Source: Flavobacteriales bacterium
GTDB taxonomy: Bacteria; Bacteroidota; Bacteroidia; Flavobacteriales; UBA7312
DNA: 64,000 nt
Assembly (NCBI GenBank): GCA_029248105.1
Contig: JAQWJZ010000037.1
Span: 1 to 64,000, forward strand
Direction: 5' to 3'
Part shown: piece by piece, positions 1 through 7,973 of the stretch
Layout of the letters: each line of letters starts with the position of its first letter
Numbering within the stretch: the first letter of the stretch is position 1
The notes under the pieces: model-generated
What the model was told of the DNA's origin: nothing
The model's database searches: none
What the model saw: only the letters and a program-made list of their open reading frames with translations
Position numbers and translations under genes: made by a program

Positions 1-3000
1 ACCTACCACACGGTAACGAATCATATAGTGTGATGGTGCAGCACTTGGTGCAGACCAGTTAAACACTACTCTGTTGTGAATAATATCATCAACAAACAAC
101 CCTGTTGGTACAATATCACAAGGATCTTCATTTGGTTCATATTCACATGATCCATCGTCAAAAGCAGCATCAGGGTTATAGTTTATGGCATTTTCATCTA
201 TACAACCTCCAATTTCTATTACTATCTCATAAATACTAAAGTTTTCTTCAACCGTACAATCTATAGTAACGTCTGTTACTGCGACTATATAGTCTCCTGC
301 TGTTAGAGCAAATGGGTTTTGTTGAACGCCATTTAGATCATAAACATTAATATCATAGTTGTTAGATCCATTGATACCTGTTGCAATGATATTTCCATCT
401 GATGCACCAGATGTAGTAACATCTTGTGTGCTAATGATAGAAACTTCTAGTTCGCCACAATAATTACAGTTGCCATCATCTATAGTAGCTCCAGGGTTAT
501 AGTTATCAGCATTTGGATCCATACATCCAAAAACTTCATTTGAACAATCGTTACATTCGCTAAAGCAAACGGTTGGTAAATCAATAACTTGACCACATTC
601 AGCAGTGAAGAAATAGTTTGGTGATGGATCGCCAGAAATTGGATCTATACCCAAGGCACAAGCTTCAGGAGCATAACCAATTACACCCCAACCAGACCAG
701 CCGTCAGCAGAACCTGTAAGTGCGTGTACATATTGGTGAGTTTCACCTGCTGCTACAGTAGTAGAACCAGTGTAAATACCGTCACCATCTTCATCAGATA
801 GAGTTACACCCCATCCGTACCAAGGTCCAGCAAATGATCCATTGATCACTACATTATCGTATTCATCGCTTATTACATCTACGGCATTTACACTAAAGTT
901 TACTGTTGCAAGTTGGCAATAATCACAACTTCCATCATCGGTTGTAGCGTTTGGATTGTAGTTAACAGCTGTCGCATCTGTACATCCTAACACCTCGCCT
1001 GTGCATTCAGCACATTCGCTAAAGCAAACAGTTGGTAAATCAATAACTTGACCACATTCTGCAGTGAAGAAATAGTTTGGTGCTGGATCGCCAGAAATAG
1101 GGTTTATTCCCAAGGCACAATCTTCAGGAGCATAACCTACAACACCCCAACCTGACCAGTCATCAGCCGAGCCAGTTAGAGCGTGTACATATTCATAAAA
1201 TCCTGGCTCTAATTCTAATGAACCAGAAAACACACCATCCATATCATCATCAGTAAGTGTAACACCCCATGATTCCCAATATTGATTAGAGTCGCCAAAA
1301 GCATCCCAACTTCCGTTAATTAACACATTGTCATAAGCTGCTGATATTACATAACTTGCATCGACATTGAAATTTATTATTGCTGGTTCTTCACAGAGAA
1401 CACATGAGCCATCATCAATGTTAGCATTTGGATTAAAGTTGGCAGCAGATTCATCAGTACAGCCAAAAATTGTAGTAGATGAGCATTCGCCATCTACCCA
1501 AGAAGTAACCCCATTAATTTCAGCATAGCATGAGTTGCTATAAGTAACATTGTTACAACCACAGACGGGATAGAAAATTTCCATACACATTCCATTAGGG
1601 TCAATAAGTGATGGATTTATACAATCGTATTCACAACTTCCATCGTCTTCAACAGCATTAACGTCATAATTAGTTGCTGTTATATCAGTGCAACCTGAAA
1701 CACTTGGCGAAGCTAAGATATCACAGGTGTCATTTATATTAATTGTAACGTTATTTTGACTCAACTGCCAGTTTCCCCCAAAGGACTCTTTACTCCATAA
1801 TACATTAATATCTGCTGTATTGACATCAAAATTCCATGTCATAGTGTTACTAAATACTCCATTACTTGAACTCATTACTCCAAGGGCGTATCCACCAGTA
1901 GCACTATTGATAATTAGATCATCTATAGGGTCATTATCAGCAGATTCAACTTGAATGATAACAGAGTTTGGACCATTATTTCCAATAGAAAGAAAAATAG
2001 AAGAAGGCACTTCAGCATCATTCATGAAGTGATAGGTTTGAGTATTGCAATATGCAGAAGCACTAGCCAAGTACTCGCAACTACCATCTTCTGAATTAGC
2101 ATCTGAATTATAGTTAGAAGCAATTGGGTCTGTACATCCTAAAATAACTGTTGGTATTGCAATGTCACACGTATCGTTTACATTAACTGTAACATCACTT
2201 TGAGACCACATCCAGTTTCCACCAAAAGATTGCTTACTCCATAATACATTAATATCTACAGTACTGACATCAGAATCCCATGTCATAGTGTTACTAAATA
2301 CTCCGTTACTTGAAATCATTGTTCCAAGGGCGTATCCAGCAGTAGCACTATTGATAACTAAATCATTTATTGGGTCAGCATCAGCAGACTCGACTTGAAC
2401 AATAATAGAGTTTGGGCCATTATTTCCAACAGAAATAAAAATAGAAGAAGGTACTTCAGCATCATTCATGAAGTGATAGGTTTGAGTATTACAGTAAGGA
2501 GATTCTCCTTCAACTAAAAACTCACAACTACCGTCATCTAACGAAGCTGATGGATTGTAGTTCATAGCTGATTCATCAGTACAGCCAGAGATAATTGGAC
2601 ACGTGCCATCAGTTTCACAGCTACCGAAGCAATGTAACAAAGTAGTGTCTGAACTGATGGTTGGTAAGATTCTATCGTTCCAGTTTGCCGCATCTGCACA
2701 AAAGAGACCCGCTATGTTTTCTTTAGCACCCCAGTCACCGCCATTAGCAGGACTGTTAAGAAAGGTATAGTTGCCTGTTATACCTGGATTAATATAAGTC
2801 ACACCAGTCCAAATGCCATCACCATCATCATCAGATAAGGGTAAAGCAACGGCATCTCCTAGCATACCGCCTCCAGCGTACATCCCGTTAGGACCTACTA
2901 TTATATTAGCAGTATTGACAGAAAGTGTAACGGCAAAACCTTCTGAATCGGAGCTTTGCGCATAACTTGAATTCGTACTCAGAAAAAGGATAAAAATCCA

Positions 3001-3036
3001 ACCAAGCACAACATTTATTGATTTAGAAATTGTCAT
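1..3036 (-). CDS. giant secreted multi-repeat protein, N-terminal 1012 residues (3' end off-window)
   Basis: Open from an ATG at 3036 to the window edge with no stop. A signal peptide (residues 1-26, ending YAQ) predicts export. A first beta domain (about 33-110) resembles the starch-binding-like modules of Bacteroidota, with a DDDGDGIW turn. Seven 23-residue units of the form GC(T/M/I)D...NYN...DDGSC follow at residues 151, 300, 448, 525, 684, 837 and 944. Two near-identical beta domains lie between units 1-3, a Kazal-like segment (VCGCNNVTYSNSC) between units 3 and 4, and two near-identical starch-binding-like domains between units 4 and 6. The visible end starts a fibronectin type III domain. 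A C-terminal T9SS sorting domain is expected but lies outside the window. Role unknown; probably a cell-surface or adhesive protein. Confidence 0.85.
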   Translation of the reverse strand, partial: MTISKSINVVLGWIFILFLSTNSSYAQSSDSEGFAVTLSVNTANIIVGPNGMYAGGGMLGDAVALPLSDDDGDGIWTGVTYINPGITGNYTFLNSPANGGDWGAKENIAGLFCADAANWNDRILPTISSDTTLLHCFGSCETDGTCPIISGCTDESAMNYNPSASLDDGSCEFLVEGESPYCNTQTYHFMNDAEVPSSIFISVGNNGPNSIIVQVESADADPINDLVINSATAGYALGTMISSNGVFSNTMTWDSDVSTVDINVLWSKQSFGGNWMWSQSDVTVNVNDTCDIAIPTVILGCTDPIASNYNSDANSEDGSCEYLASASAYCNTQTYHFMNDAEVPSSIFLSIGNNGPNSVIIQVESADNDPIDDLIINSATGGYALGVMSSSNGVFSNTMTWNFDVNTADINVLWSKESFGGNWQLSQNNVTININDTCDILASPSVSGCTDITATNYDVNAVEDDGSCEYDCINPSLIDPNGMCMEIFYPVCGCNNVTYSNSCYAEINGVTSWVDGECSSTTIFGCTDESAANFNPNANIDDGSCVLCEEPAIINFNVDASYVISAAYDNVLINGSWDAFGDSNQYWESWGVTLTDDDMDGVFSGSLELEPGFYEYVHALTGSADDWSGWGVVGYAPEDCALGINPISGDPAPNYFFTAECGQVIDLPTVCFSECAECTGEVLGCTDATAVNYNPNATTDDGSCDYCQLATVNFSVNAVDVISDEYDNVVINGSFAGPWYGWGVTLSDEDGDGIYTGSTTVAAGETHQYVHALTGSADGWSGWGVIGYAPEACALGIDPISGDPSPNYFFTAECGQVIDLPTVCFSECNDCSNEVFGCMDPNADNYNPGATIDDGNCNYCGELEVSIISTQDVTTSGASDGNIIATGINGSNNYDINVYDLNGVQQNPFALTAGDYIVAVTDVTIDCTVEENFSIYEIVIEIGGCIDENAINYNPDAAFDDGSCEYEPNEDPCDIVPTGLFVDDIIHNRVVFNWSAPSAAPSHYMIRYRVVG
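139..207 (-). repeat. 23-residue GCxD/DDGSC repeat unit 7
   Basis: Residues 944-966 of the giant secreted protein. GCIDENAINYNPDA is followed by DDGSCEY. The Cys pair and acidic cluster suggest a disulfide-pinned metal (Ca2+) loop. That function is inferred. Confidence 0.8.
460..528 (-). repeat. 23-residue GCxD/DDGSC repeat unit 6
   Basis: Residues 837-859. GCMDPNADNYNPGA is followed by DDGNCNY. The most divergent unit at its end (GNC instead of GSC). Confidence 0.75.
553..920 (-). repeat. long tandem duplication B, copy 2 (starch-binding-like domain)
   Basis: Matches 1012-1395 at an offset of about 459 nt. Long stretches are identical at nucleotide level, especially around the coding for YAPE.CALGI.PISGDP, indicating a recent in-frame duplication. 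Edges are approximate. Confidence 0.75.
919..987 (-). repeat. 23-residue GCxD/DDGSC repeat unit 5
   Basis: Residues 684-706. GCTDATAVNYNPNA is followed by DDGSCDY. It separates the two copies of the starch-binding-like domain. Confidence 0.8.
1012..1395 (-). repeat. long tandem duplication B, copy 1 (starch-binding-like domain)
   Basis: Partner of 553-920. This copy is slightly longer between the WGVTL turn and the first strand. Edges are approximate. Confidence 0.75.
1396..1464 (-). repeat. 23-residue GCxD/DDGSC repeat unit 4
   Basis: Residues 525-547. GCTDESAANFNPNA is followed by DDGSCVL. It directly follows the Kazal-like segment. Confidence 0.8.
1627..1695 (-). repeat. 23-residue GCxD/DDGSC repeat unit 3
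   Basis: Residues 448-470. GCTDITATNYDVNA is followed by DDGSCEY. It directly precedes the Kazal-like segment. Confidence 0.8.
1719..2052 (-). repeat. long tandem duplication A, copy 2 (beta domain)
   Basis: Matches 2161-2496 at an offset of about 443 nt. The coded protein is nearly identical, sharing NTQTYHFMNDAEVPSSIF and the SVxWSKxSFGGNW region. Confidence 0.8.
2071..2139 (-). repeat. 23-residue GCxD/DDGSC repeat unit 2
   Basis: Residues 300-322. GCTDPIASNYNSDA is followed by EDGSCEY. It separates the two copies of the duplicated beta domain. Confidence 0.8.
2161..2496 (-). repeat. long tandem duplication A, copy 1 (beta domain)
   Basis: Partner of 1719-2052; see that entry. Each duplicated block travels with one 23-residue Cys/Asp unit. 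Confidence 0.8.
2518..2586 (-). repeat. 23-residue GCxD/DDGSC repeat unit 1
   Basis: Residues 151-173. GCTDESAMNYNPSA is followed by DDGSCEF. Confidence 0.8.
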
Positions 3037-3066
3037 TTTATGAAATTATTTAGGTTAGCAATGTGT

Positions 3067-3074
3067 CAAAACTA
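3067..3074 (-). promoter_or_regulatory. -7 promoter element for the giant repeat protein
   Basis: Reads TAGTTTTG on the minus strand, matching the Bacteroidota -7 consensus TAnnTTTG, 30 nt before the start codon. No convincing -33 box. Confidence 0.45.
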
Positions 3075-3126
3075 CACTTTATATCTAAAAATCCTAATAA
3101 CCTAAGTTAATTTTTTAAAAAAATAA

Positions 3127-4212
3127 TCATTTTATGTGTTTTTTACACTTATTCCAATACTTGAAGAAGCTAGGAAAATAACCCGTGACAGGAAATATCC
3201 AATCTCTATCTTCTTCTGTTCCTTCATAACAATGATTTAGAGGATGTTCTTTATAGTATATACGACTCTCTTTGGTAACTTTTTTTAATTCCTTGAACTC
3301 GCCAACATATAATTGTATGCCATTAATATTTTTGGATAAGCCTAACATAAATTCCATTGATTTATTTGAAATGGGATAAGTCTTAAATATGCTAGGCTCA
3401 ATTAATAGAACTCTGTTGACGTCAAGCTTTGATTTCCATTTTGGATCTAAATTGTAGAAATTATAGATTAAAGTAGGCTTTTCTTGATCTATACTTATTT
3501 GTTTTTTTATGTCAGGCAATGAAGTTTCAAGCTTCAGTTTTTCTAATACAGTAAGTTCTTTAGGAATTTCTAATGTAGAAAATTGATGATATTCTACATC
3601 TAAAAATGTATTTTTTTGATTGGTGTAGCAATACTTATTAATGTTATTTTGATTGGCATAATATAATTTGTTACTATTGCTACCACATACCCATTGCCAA
3701 CTCAAACTATTGCTAGCCCAATCAGCATCTAACAAATGGTAATACATCCATTGAGAAGGCAGTTTCCAATGAGATTTTGCTACATTACAGCATAGGGCAG
3801 CGATATACATTCGTAAATGATTGTGTATGTAGCCTGTTTTATAAAATTCCTGTATAGCTTCATCAATAGCAAAAATTGAAGTGTTAGCGTCAACTATTGA
3901 TTTTGGAATAAAATAATTTTGTACACCTTCTTGTTTTTTCTTTAAATCAGAATTGATCAGTGTACCTTTATCAATCCAAATTTGTTGCCAGTAGTCTCGC
4001 CAAGCTAATTCTTGAATAAATTTTTCGATTTTGTAAAAGGGATAGTCTTGAGACATAATATACTCAAAGACTTGTTTGGTTGAAATAACACCTCTAGAAA
4101 TGTAGGGCGATAATTGGGTTACTGCTCCATCAATAAAATTTCGGTTTTTCCCATATTCTACAGGACTAATGGAATCTAATTTTTGGAGTATTTTTGAAAA
4201 GTCAGTCTCCAT
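3127..4212 (-). CDS. FAD-binding photolyase/cryptochrome-like protein lacking the N-terminal antenna domain
   Basis: 361 residues. Residues 1-200 match the helical FAD-binding domain of DNA photolyases and cryptochromes: RNFIDGAVTQLSPYISRGVIS (phosphate and flavin contacts), AWRDYWQQIW, TGYIHNHLRMYIAA, and DADWASNSLSWQWVCGS, the region carrying the electron-transfer tryptophans. The usual N-terminal Rossmann antenna domain is missing because the protein begins about 20 residues before the FAD domain. The C-terminal 130 residues (RVLLIEPSIFKTYP, IQLYVGEF, DRDWIFPVTGYFPSFFKYW) look like an alpha/beta domain placed after the FAD domain. Whether it repairs DNA or senses light is unknown. It has its own promoter box, and a small minus-strand gene lies upstream. 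Confidence 0.8.
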   Translation of the reverse strand: METDFSKILQKLDSISPVEYGKNRNFIDGAVTQLSPYISRGVISTKQVFEYIMSQDYPFYKIEKFIQELAWRDYWQQIWIDKGTLINSDLKKKQEGVQNYFIPKSIVDANTSIFAIDEAIQEFYKTGYIHNHLRMYIAALCCNVAKSHWKLPSQWMYYHLLDADWASNSLSWQWVCGSNSNKLYYANQNNINKYCYTNQKNTFLDVEYHQFSTLEIPKELTVLEKLKLETSLPDIKKQISIDQEKPTLIYNFYNLDPKWKSKLDVNRVLLIEPSIFKTYPISNKSMEFMLGLSKNINGIQLYVGEFKELKKVTKESRIYYKEHPLNHCYEGTEEDRDWIFPVTGYFPSFFKYWNKCKKHIK

Positions 4213-4242
4213 ATTGTATAACTATTTAGTGTAAAAGCTATA

Positions 4243-4250
4243 CAAAAGTA
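4243..4250 (-). promoter_or_regulatory. -7 promoter element for the photolyase-like gene
   Basis: TACTTTTG on the minus strand, 30 nt before the start codon at 4212. It implies transcription separate from the small gene upstream. Confidence 0.45.
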
Positions 4251-4297
4251 AGGTTTTAAGTTGAGATTGAAACTATTAGCTTAATTTAAAAAAGTAA

Positions 4298-4603
4298 TTA
4301 TTGATTTCTATTTCCTCTAAAAGCTTGATACAATTTATCTTTTATTTCTTCTTCCATATCAGATTCAGCTTGAATGTAGCCTTCTTTTCTGCCAATTATC
4401 ATTGCTATAAAAATAGCTTCTCTTAAATTATGTCCTTTCTGAAGAATTTTCATCATAGCATCGTATGTATTTTCGGTTTCATCAGCAATCTGATTAGCTA
4501 TTTTTTCAAATTCTTCGAGTTCTTGTTTGTCACATTCTAAGAGGTGACATAGCTTTTCTATCTCAAAGTTATTTAGGTGTTGTGTTTTACTTGGAATGTT
4601 CAT
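4298..4603 (-). CDS. small hypothetical protein, acidic, helical
   Basis: 101 residues, not recognised. No signal peptide or membrane segment. Strongly helical and charged (DKQELEEFEKIANQIADETE, ESDMEEEIKDKLYQAFRGN), with one short hydrophobic stretch (REAIFIAMIIG). It lies 85 nt upstream of the photolyase-like gene on the same strand. Probably a cytosolic protein or binding partner. No function can be assigned. Confidence 0.55.
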   Translation of the reverse strand: MNIPSKTQHLNNFEIEKLCHLLECDKQELEEFEKIANQIADETENTYDAMMKILQKGHNLREAIFIAMIIGRKEGYIQAESDMEEEIKDKLYQAFRGNRNQ

Positions 4604-4723
4604 AATCTATAATTTCTACTAATTACTTAAACAAAAATCATGCCATTTTTATGAATTAGTCAAAATGTCAGTTTTAAAAAATATTGTAAATCCGAGGTTC
4701 TATAGTATTTGATTTAAAATTAG

Positions 4724-4731
4724 TAAATTTG
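4724..4731 (+). promoter_or_regulatory. -7 promoter element for the Kazal-domain secreted protein
   Basis: TAAATTTG, a perfect TAnnTTTG match, 29 nt before the ATG at 4761. Confidence 0.5.
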
Positions 4732-4760
4732 AAGTACACTTAATCAAAACTTTTTAAAAT

Positions 4761-6098
4761 ATGTTTTATCGAATTCTATGGTTGTTTGTTCTTACTCCTT
4801 TCATTTCTTTAGCTCAAGATTGTATAGATGAACAAGCTGTTAATCCTGATTGTTTTTGTATTCAATCCTATGAACCTGTATGCGGTTGTGACGGAGAATT
4901 ATATGGCAATTCGTGTGAAGCAACGGAGTGTGCTGGAGTTACTTCTTATGTTTCGGCATACGACGAAAATGGAAATTTGATAGACTGTTCAACGGTAGCT
5001 ACTGCAAATTCTATTTGTGATTCTATAAGTGTAGAAATAGAATCTTTTGACTTTTTGACACAAGATGAAGAGGTAACTTTGGCTATAAACATGTCTACTT
5101 TCTTCACATCATCTGTGTTTTTTGACTACGCAGGTTTTGTCCTTGTAAATGCTGATGGAGATGCTGTTGCACAAGAAGGCATGGATGCTGGTAATGTATA
5201 TGGTTTTGGTTCTAACTACAGCGATACAAGAACATTATATTTCGATGAGTTTTTTAGCTTCCCTTTCGAAGGTACTTTATTGTTGTTTGAAGGTTTTTTT
5301 GCTGGAAACCCTGAATTAGCATGCTCTTTTGATATTAGCTTTGGACTTGATGGTGCTGGAGTATCTTTAGAAGGGCAATATTATTTGGAAGAAGAATACG
5401 ATTATTTGGAGTTCACTTCTGACTCTATATTTATTTATGACTTTGAAGACAATATGGAATGTTATGAATTTATTTCACTCGGTTATATAGCATCGGATTC
5501 TGTCTTAGTGATTTCGGATGAAGAAGAGGAAGAACTGATGATGATAAATTACTACCTAAATGGTGATAACATTAATCTCTCTATGGATGGTGATTATATG
5601 GAACTTGTCTACACCTTGTTTGAGTCTTCAAAATGGGAGGAATGTGACGATGATTCAATTTCAGATTGTATGATTTCTAATGTTTATGCTGAAGCAGGAG
5701 AGTGCGATAGCTTAGGTTATTTTATGGTTGATATAGAATTTGATGTTATGAGTCCATCCGCATACACCTTTACAATTCAGGGTAATGGCACTAATTACGG
5801 TTCTTTTGAATATGGTCAAGTGTTTTATCAGGTGGGTCCACTTTTAGCTGACGGAGTTACCCCTTATGAATTTGCAATTACCGATAATGAAAATCCGGAA
5901 TGTTCTGACTTTTACGATTTAGGAACGGTAAGTTGTGAAGGGGCTACAGGAATTACAGATTTACAAACACAAGACAGACGACTTTTGTTTATAAAAAACA
6001 TACTGGGAGAAACGGTTAATAAATTAGAGCCTAATAACCCTTATATTTATTTTTATGATGATGGTAGTTTTGAAAAGAGAATTATCTTTGAAAAATAA
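4761..6098 (+). CDS. secreted protein with N-terminal Kazal-like domain and variant C-terminal sorting signal
   Basis: 445 residues. Signal peptide residues 1-18 (ISLAQ). Residues about 20-77 form a Kazal-type protease-inhibitor-like module (EPVCGCDGELYGNSCEA) with paired cysteines. The middle is an acidic beta-rich region of unknown fold (EEEYDYLEF, DEEEEEL). The C-terminus (LFIKNILGETVNKLEPNN, then IYFYDDGSFEKRIIFEK) resembles the short end-signal seen on many flavobacterial secreted proteins rather than the standard YPNP type A domain. It is probably exported by the T9SS and may inhibit serine proteases at the surface; the latter is inferred from the module only. The next gene follows within 25 nt. 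Confidence 0.7.
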   Translation: MFYRILWLFVLTPFISLAQDCIDEQAVNPDCFCIQSYEPVCGCDGELYGNSCEATECAGVTSYVSAYDENGNLIDCSTVATANSICDSISVEIESFDFLTQDEEVTLAINMSTFFTSSVFFDYAGFVLVNADGDAVAQEGMDAGNVYGFGSNYSDTRTLYFDEFFSFPFEGTLLLFEGFFAGNPELACSFDISFGLDGAGVSLEGQYYLEEEYDYLEFTSDSIFIYDFEDNMECYEFISLGYIASDSVLVISDEEEEELMMINYYLNGDNINLSMDGDYMELVYTLFESSKWEECDDDSISDCMISNVYAEAGECDSLGYFMVDIEFDVMSPSAYTFTIQGNGTNYGSFEYGQVFYQVGPLLADGVTPYEFAITDNENPECSDFYDLGTVSCEGATGITDLQTQDRRLLFIKNILGETVNKLEPNNPYIYFYDDGSFEKRIIFEK

Positions 6099-6120
6099 AT
6101 TATCATTTAAAGTTATACCA

Positions 6121-6885
6121 TTGTTAAAATATAAGCATTTCATTAAGTCAGACGATGCCGATTGGATAACTTTTATTCATGGGGCAGGAGGCAGTAGTAC
6201 CATATGGCACAAGCAAGTCAAAGTACTCAAAGAACATTTTAATTTATTATTAATTGATTTAAGAGGGCATGGTATGTCTAACGATATGCCTGTTCAGAGT
6301 GACTATTCTTTGGATATTGTTGTTGAAGAGGTAGTTGAAGTTATTCAACACCTAAAGATCAAAAAATCACATTTTATTGGTGTCTCTTTAGGGACTATAA
6401 TAATCACTAAAATTTCAGATTTATATCCTAGTCTCGTAAATAAAGTAATATTAAGCGGAGCTATTACTAGCTTTTCAACACGAACACTTTTTCTTCTTAG
6501 AACGGCTCAAGCCATTAAAGGATTTACGCCTAACATTATATTATATCGTTTGTTTGCGCTTATTATAATGCCCAGTAAAGAGCACAGAGTATCAAGAAGA
6601 GTGTTTATCAATGAAGCTAAAAAAATTAAAAATAGAGCTTTCCAGAATTGGTTAAGGTTGTTGCCTGAAATTAAACATACTATTGATGATATTTCTAAAC
6701 TAAAATTGTCAAAACCTACCTTATTTATTTCGGGCATAGAAGATTATCTCTTTGTTCGTCAAATTGAAGAATACGTTAAAGACAAGTCCAATTGTTTTTT
6801 AGAAAAAGTAAATAATTCTGGTCATATTGTAAACATTGATCAACACCAAGTTTTTAATACATTTGCATTAAAATTCTTAAAATAA
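6121..6885 (+). CDS. alpha/beta hydrolase
   Basis: About 254 residues from a TTG start at 6121. Family features: oxyanion loop FIHGAGGSSTIW, LLIDLRGHGMS, nucleophile elbow GVSLGT (Ser), acid residue in FISGIEDYLF (Asp), and catalytic His in NNSGHIVNID. Substrate unknown; the family includes esterases, lipases and haloperoxidase-like enzymes. An ATG cluster at 6055 would extend the protein by 22 residues and overlap the upstream gene by 44 nt. The TTG start is preferred because homologous proteins usually begin just before this strand. It lies 2 nt before the rhodanese-thioredoxin lipoprotein gene, so the two are probably co-transcribed. Confidence 0.82.
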   Translation: MLKYKHFIKSDDADWITFIHGAGGSSTIWHKQVKVLKEHFNLLLIDLRGHGMSNDMPVQSDYSLDIVVEEVVEVIQHLKIKKSHFIGVSLGTIIITKISDLYPSLVNKVILSGAITSFSTRTLFLLRTAQAIKGFTPNIILYRLFALIIMPSKEHRVSRRVFINEAKKIKNRAFQNWLRLLPEIKHTIDDISKLKLSKPTLFISGIEDYLFVRQIEEYVKDKSNCFLEKVNNSGHIVNIDQHQVFNTFALKFLK

Positions 6886-6887
6886 TT

Positions 6888-7601
6888 ATGAAAAACTTCA
6901 TTGCTCTAGTTGGTTCAATCTTACTTATTGCTTGTTCCTCAAATTCACAAACGTTTACCAATTTATCCCCAAAAGAGTTCAAATCTGCATTTGAAAAAGA
7001 GAATGCCATTCTTTTAGATGTGCGTACTCCTCAAGAAATTAATGGCGGTATGATAGAAAATGCCAGTACTATTGATTTTTACGATGCAGATTTTTCCAAA
7101 AAAATTGCAAAGATTCAAAAAGATAAAACGGTATATGTCTATTGTAAGAGTGGAGGTAGGAGCTCCAAAGCTGCAAAAATGTTATTAGAGTCAGGACAAA
7201 CCAAGGTGGTTAATTTGAAAGGTGGGATAATGGCATGGAATACAAATCGTATGCCACTGACCAAATCCACGTCTAAAAAAGACCATTCTATGGAGGAGTT
7301 GTCAATTTCTGATTTTGATAATATGTTATCAAAAAATAGTTTGGTCTTAGCTGATTTTCATACCCTTTGGTGTGTGCCTTGCCGAAAGATGTCGCCCATT
7401 GTAGATGAACTTAAAGTTGAATACGAAAGTTCAGCAGAAATTCTTAGAATAGATATGGATAAAAGTGAACTTTTAGCAGATTCTTATAATATCAAAGCCG
7501 TGCCTACTTTTGTGCTTTTCAAAGATTCTAAAGAAATCTGGAGACATACGGGTCTTATCAGTAAAGAAGAATTAGAGGAGATATTAAAATCTAATATTTA
7601 A
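6888..7601 (+). CDS. rhodanese-thioredoxin fusion lipoprotein
   Basis: 237 residues. Lipobox LLIAC at residues 12-16 gives a periplasm-facing lipoprotein. Residues about 28-122 form a rhodanese domain with the active-site loop YCKSGGRSS, which holds the persulfide cysteine, and the signature LLDVRTPQEI. Residues about 138-235 are a thioredoxin domain with active site WCVPC and the cis-proline motif VPTF. The fusion suggests sulfur relay or repair of protein disulfides and persulfides in the periplasm; partners are not evident. Probably co-transcribed with the hydrolase. It ends 5 nt before the convergent 3' end of tmRNA. Confidence 0.85.
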   Translation: MKNFIALVGSILLIACSSNSQTFTNLSPKEFKSAFEKENAILLDVRTPQEINGGMIENASTIDFYDADFSKKIAKIQKDKTVYVYCKSGGRSSKAAKMLLESGQTKVVNLKGGIMAWNTNRMPLTKSTSKKDHSMEELSISDFDNMLSKNSLVLADFHTLWCVPCRKMSPIVDELKVEYESSAEILRIDMDKSELLADSYNIKAVPTFVLFKDSKEIWRHTGLISKEELEEILKSNI

Positions 7602-7606
7602 ATTAG

Positions 7607-7973
7607 TGGAGCTGGTGGGAATCGAACCCACGTCCAAACAAGGAACTCAAGCGCTTTCTACATGTTTATTGTTTTTTGATTGTCGGGAAGGGTAAGGAAA
7701 AACACAACCATACTCCAACCTTATCTTCTTTAGTTTCGCTTTTTAGTCGAAGCCCTAAATCGCTAGCTCAATCTTTTCTGATGCTTCAATAGAACGAAAG
7801 CGTTGAGCCATCTTTCATTCGGAAGCAAAGGCGTCCTAAATACTATATCTAGGCAGCCATAGCGTAGTTATACTCGCCATTTAAAAGTGTGTGAATTGAT
7901 ATTTACGAGCCAACAAACAACGCTCGACATGCTTACGGTTAACTTCATCTTGTAGTCAAAACCAGTCAGCCCC
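7607..7973 (-). ncRNA. ssrA: transfer-messenger RNA (tmRNA)
   Basis: The minus strand begins GGGGCTGACTGG and ends with CAGCTCC plus discriminator A, forming the 7-bp tRNA-like acceptor stem. The 3' part has a standard T-arm (GTGGGTTCGATTCCCAC). CCA is not encoded. The resume codon GGC at 7878 opens a 9-residue tag GEYNYAMAA, closed by TAG at 7849-7851. The Bacteroidota form of the tag is GENNYALAA, so the fit is good. The product rescues stalled ribosomes with SmpB and marks the nascent chain for degradation. Confidence 0.95.
7849..7878 (-). other. tmRNA tag-peptide reading frame (GEYNYAMAA)
   Basis: Nine sense codons (GGC GAG TAT AAC TAC GCT ATG GCT GCC) then TAG. The tag ends in AMAA where most bacteria have ALAA. 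Codon assignment read directly from the sequence. Confidence 0.85.

Noticed and set aside
139-2586. Regular repeats that could look like a CRISPR array
   Set aside because: The repeats are in frame within one large protein gene, vary at nucleotide level, and have coding spacers of unequal length, so they are protein repeats.
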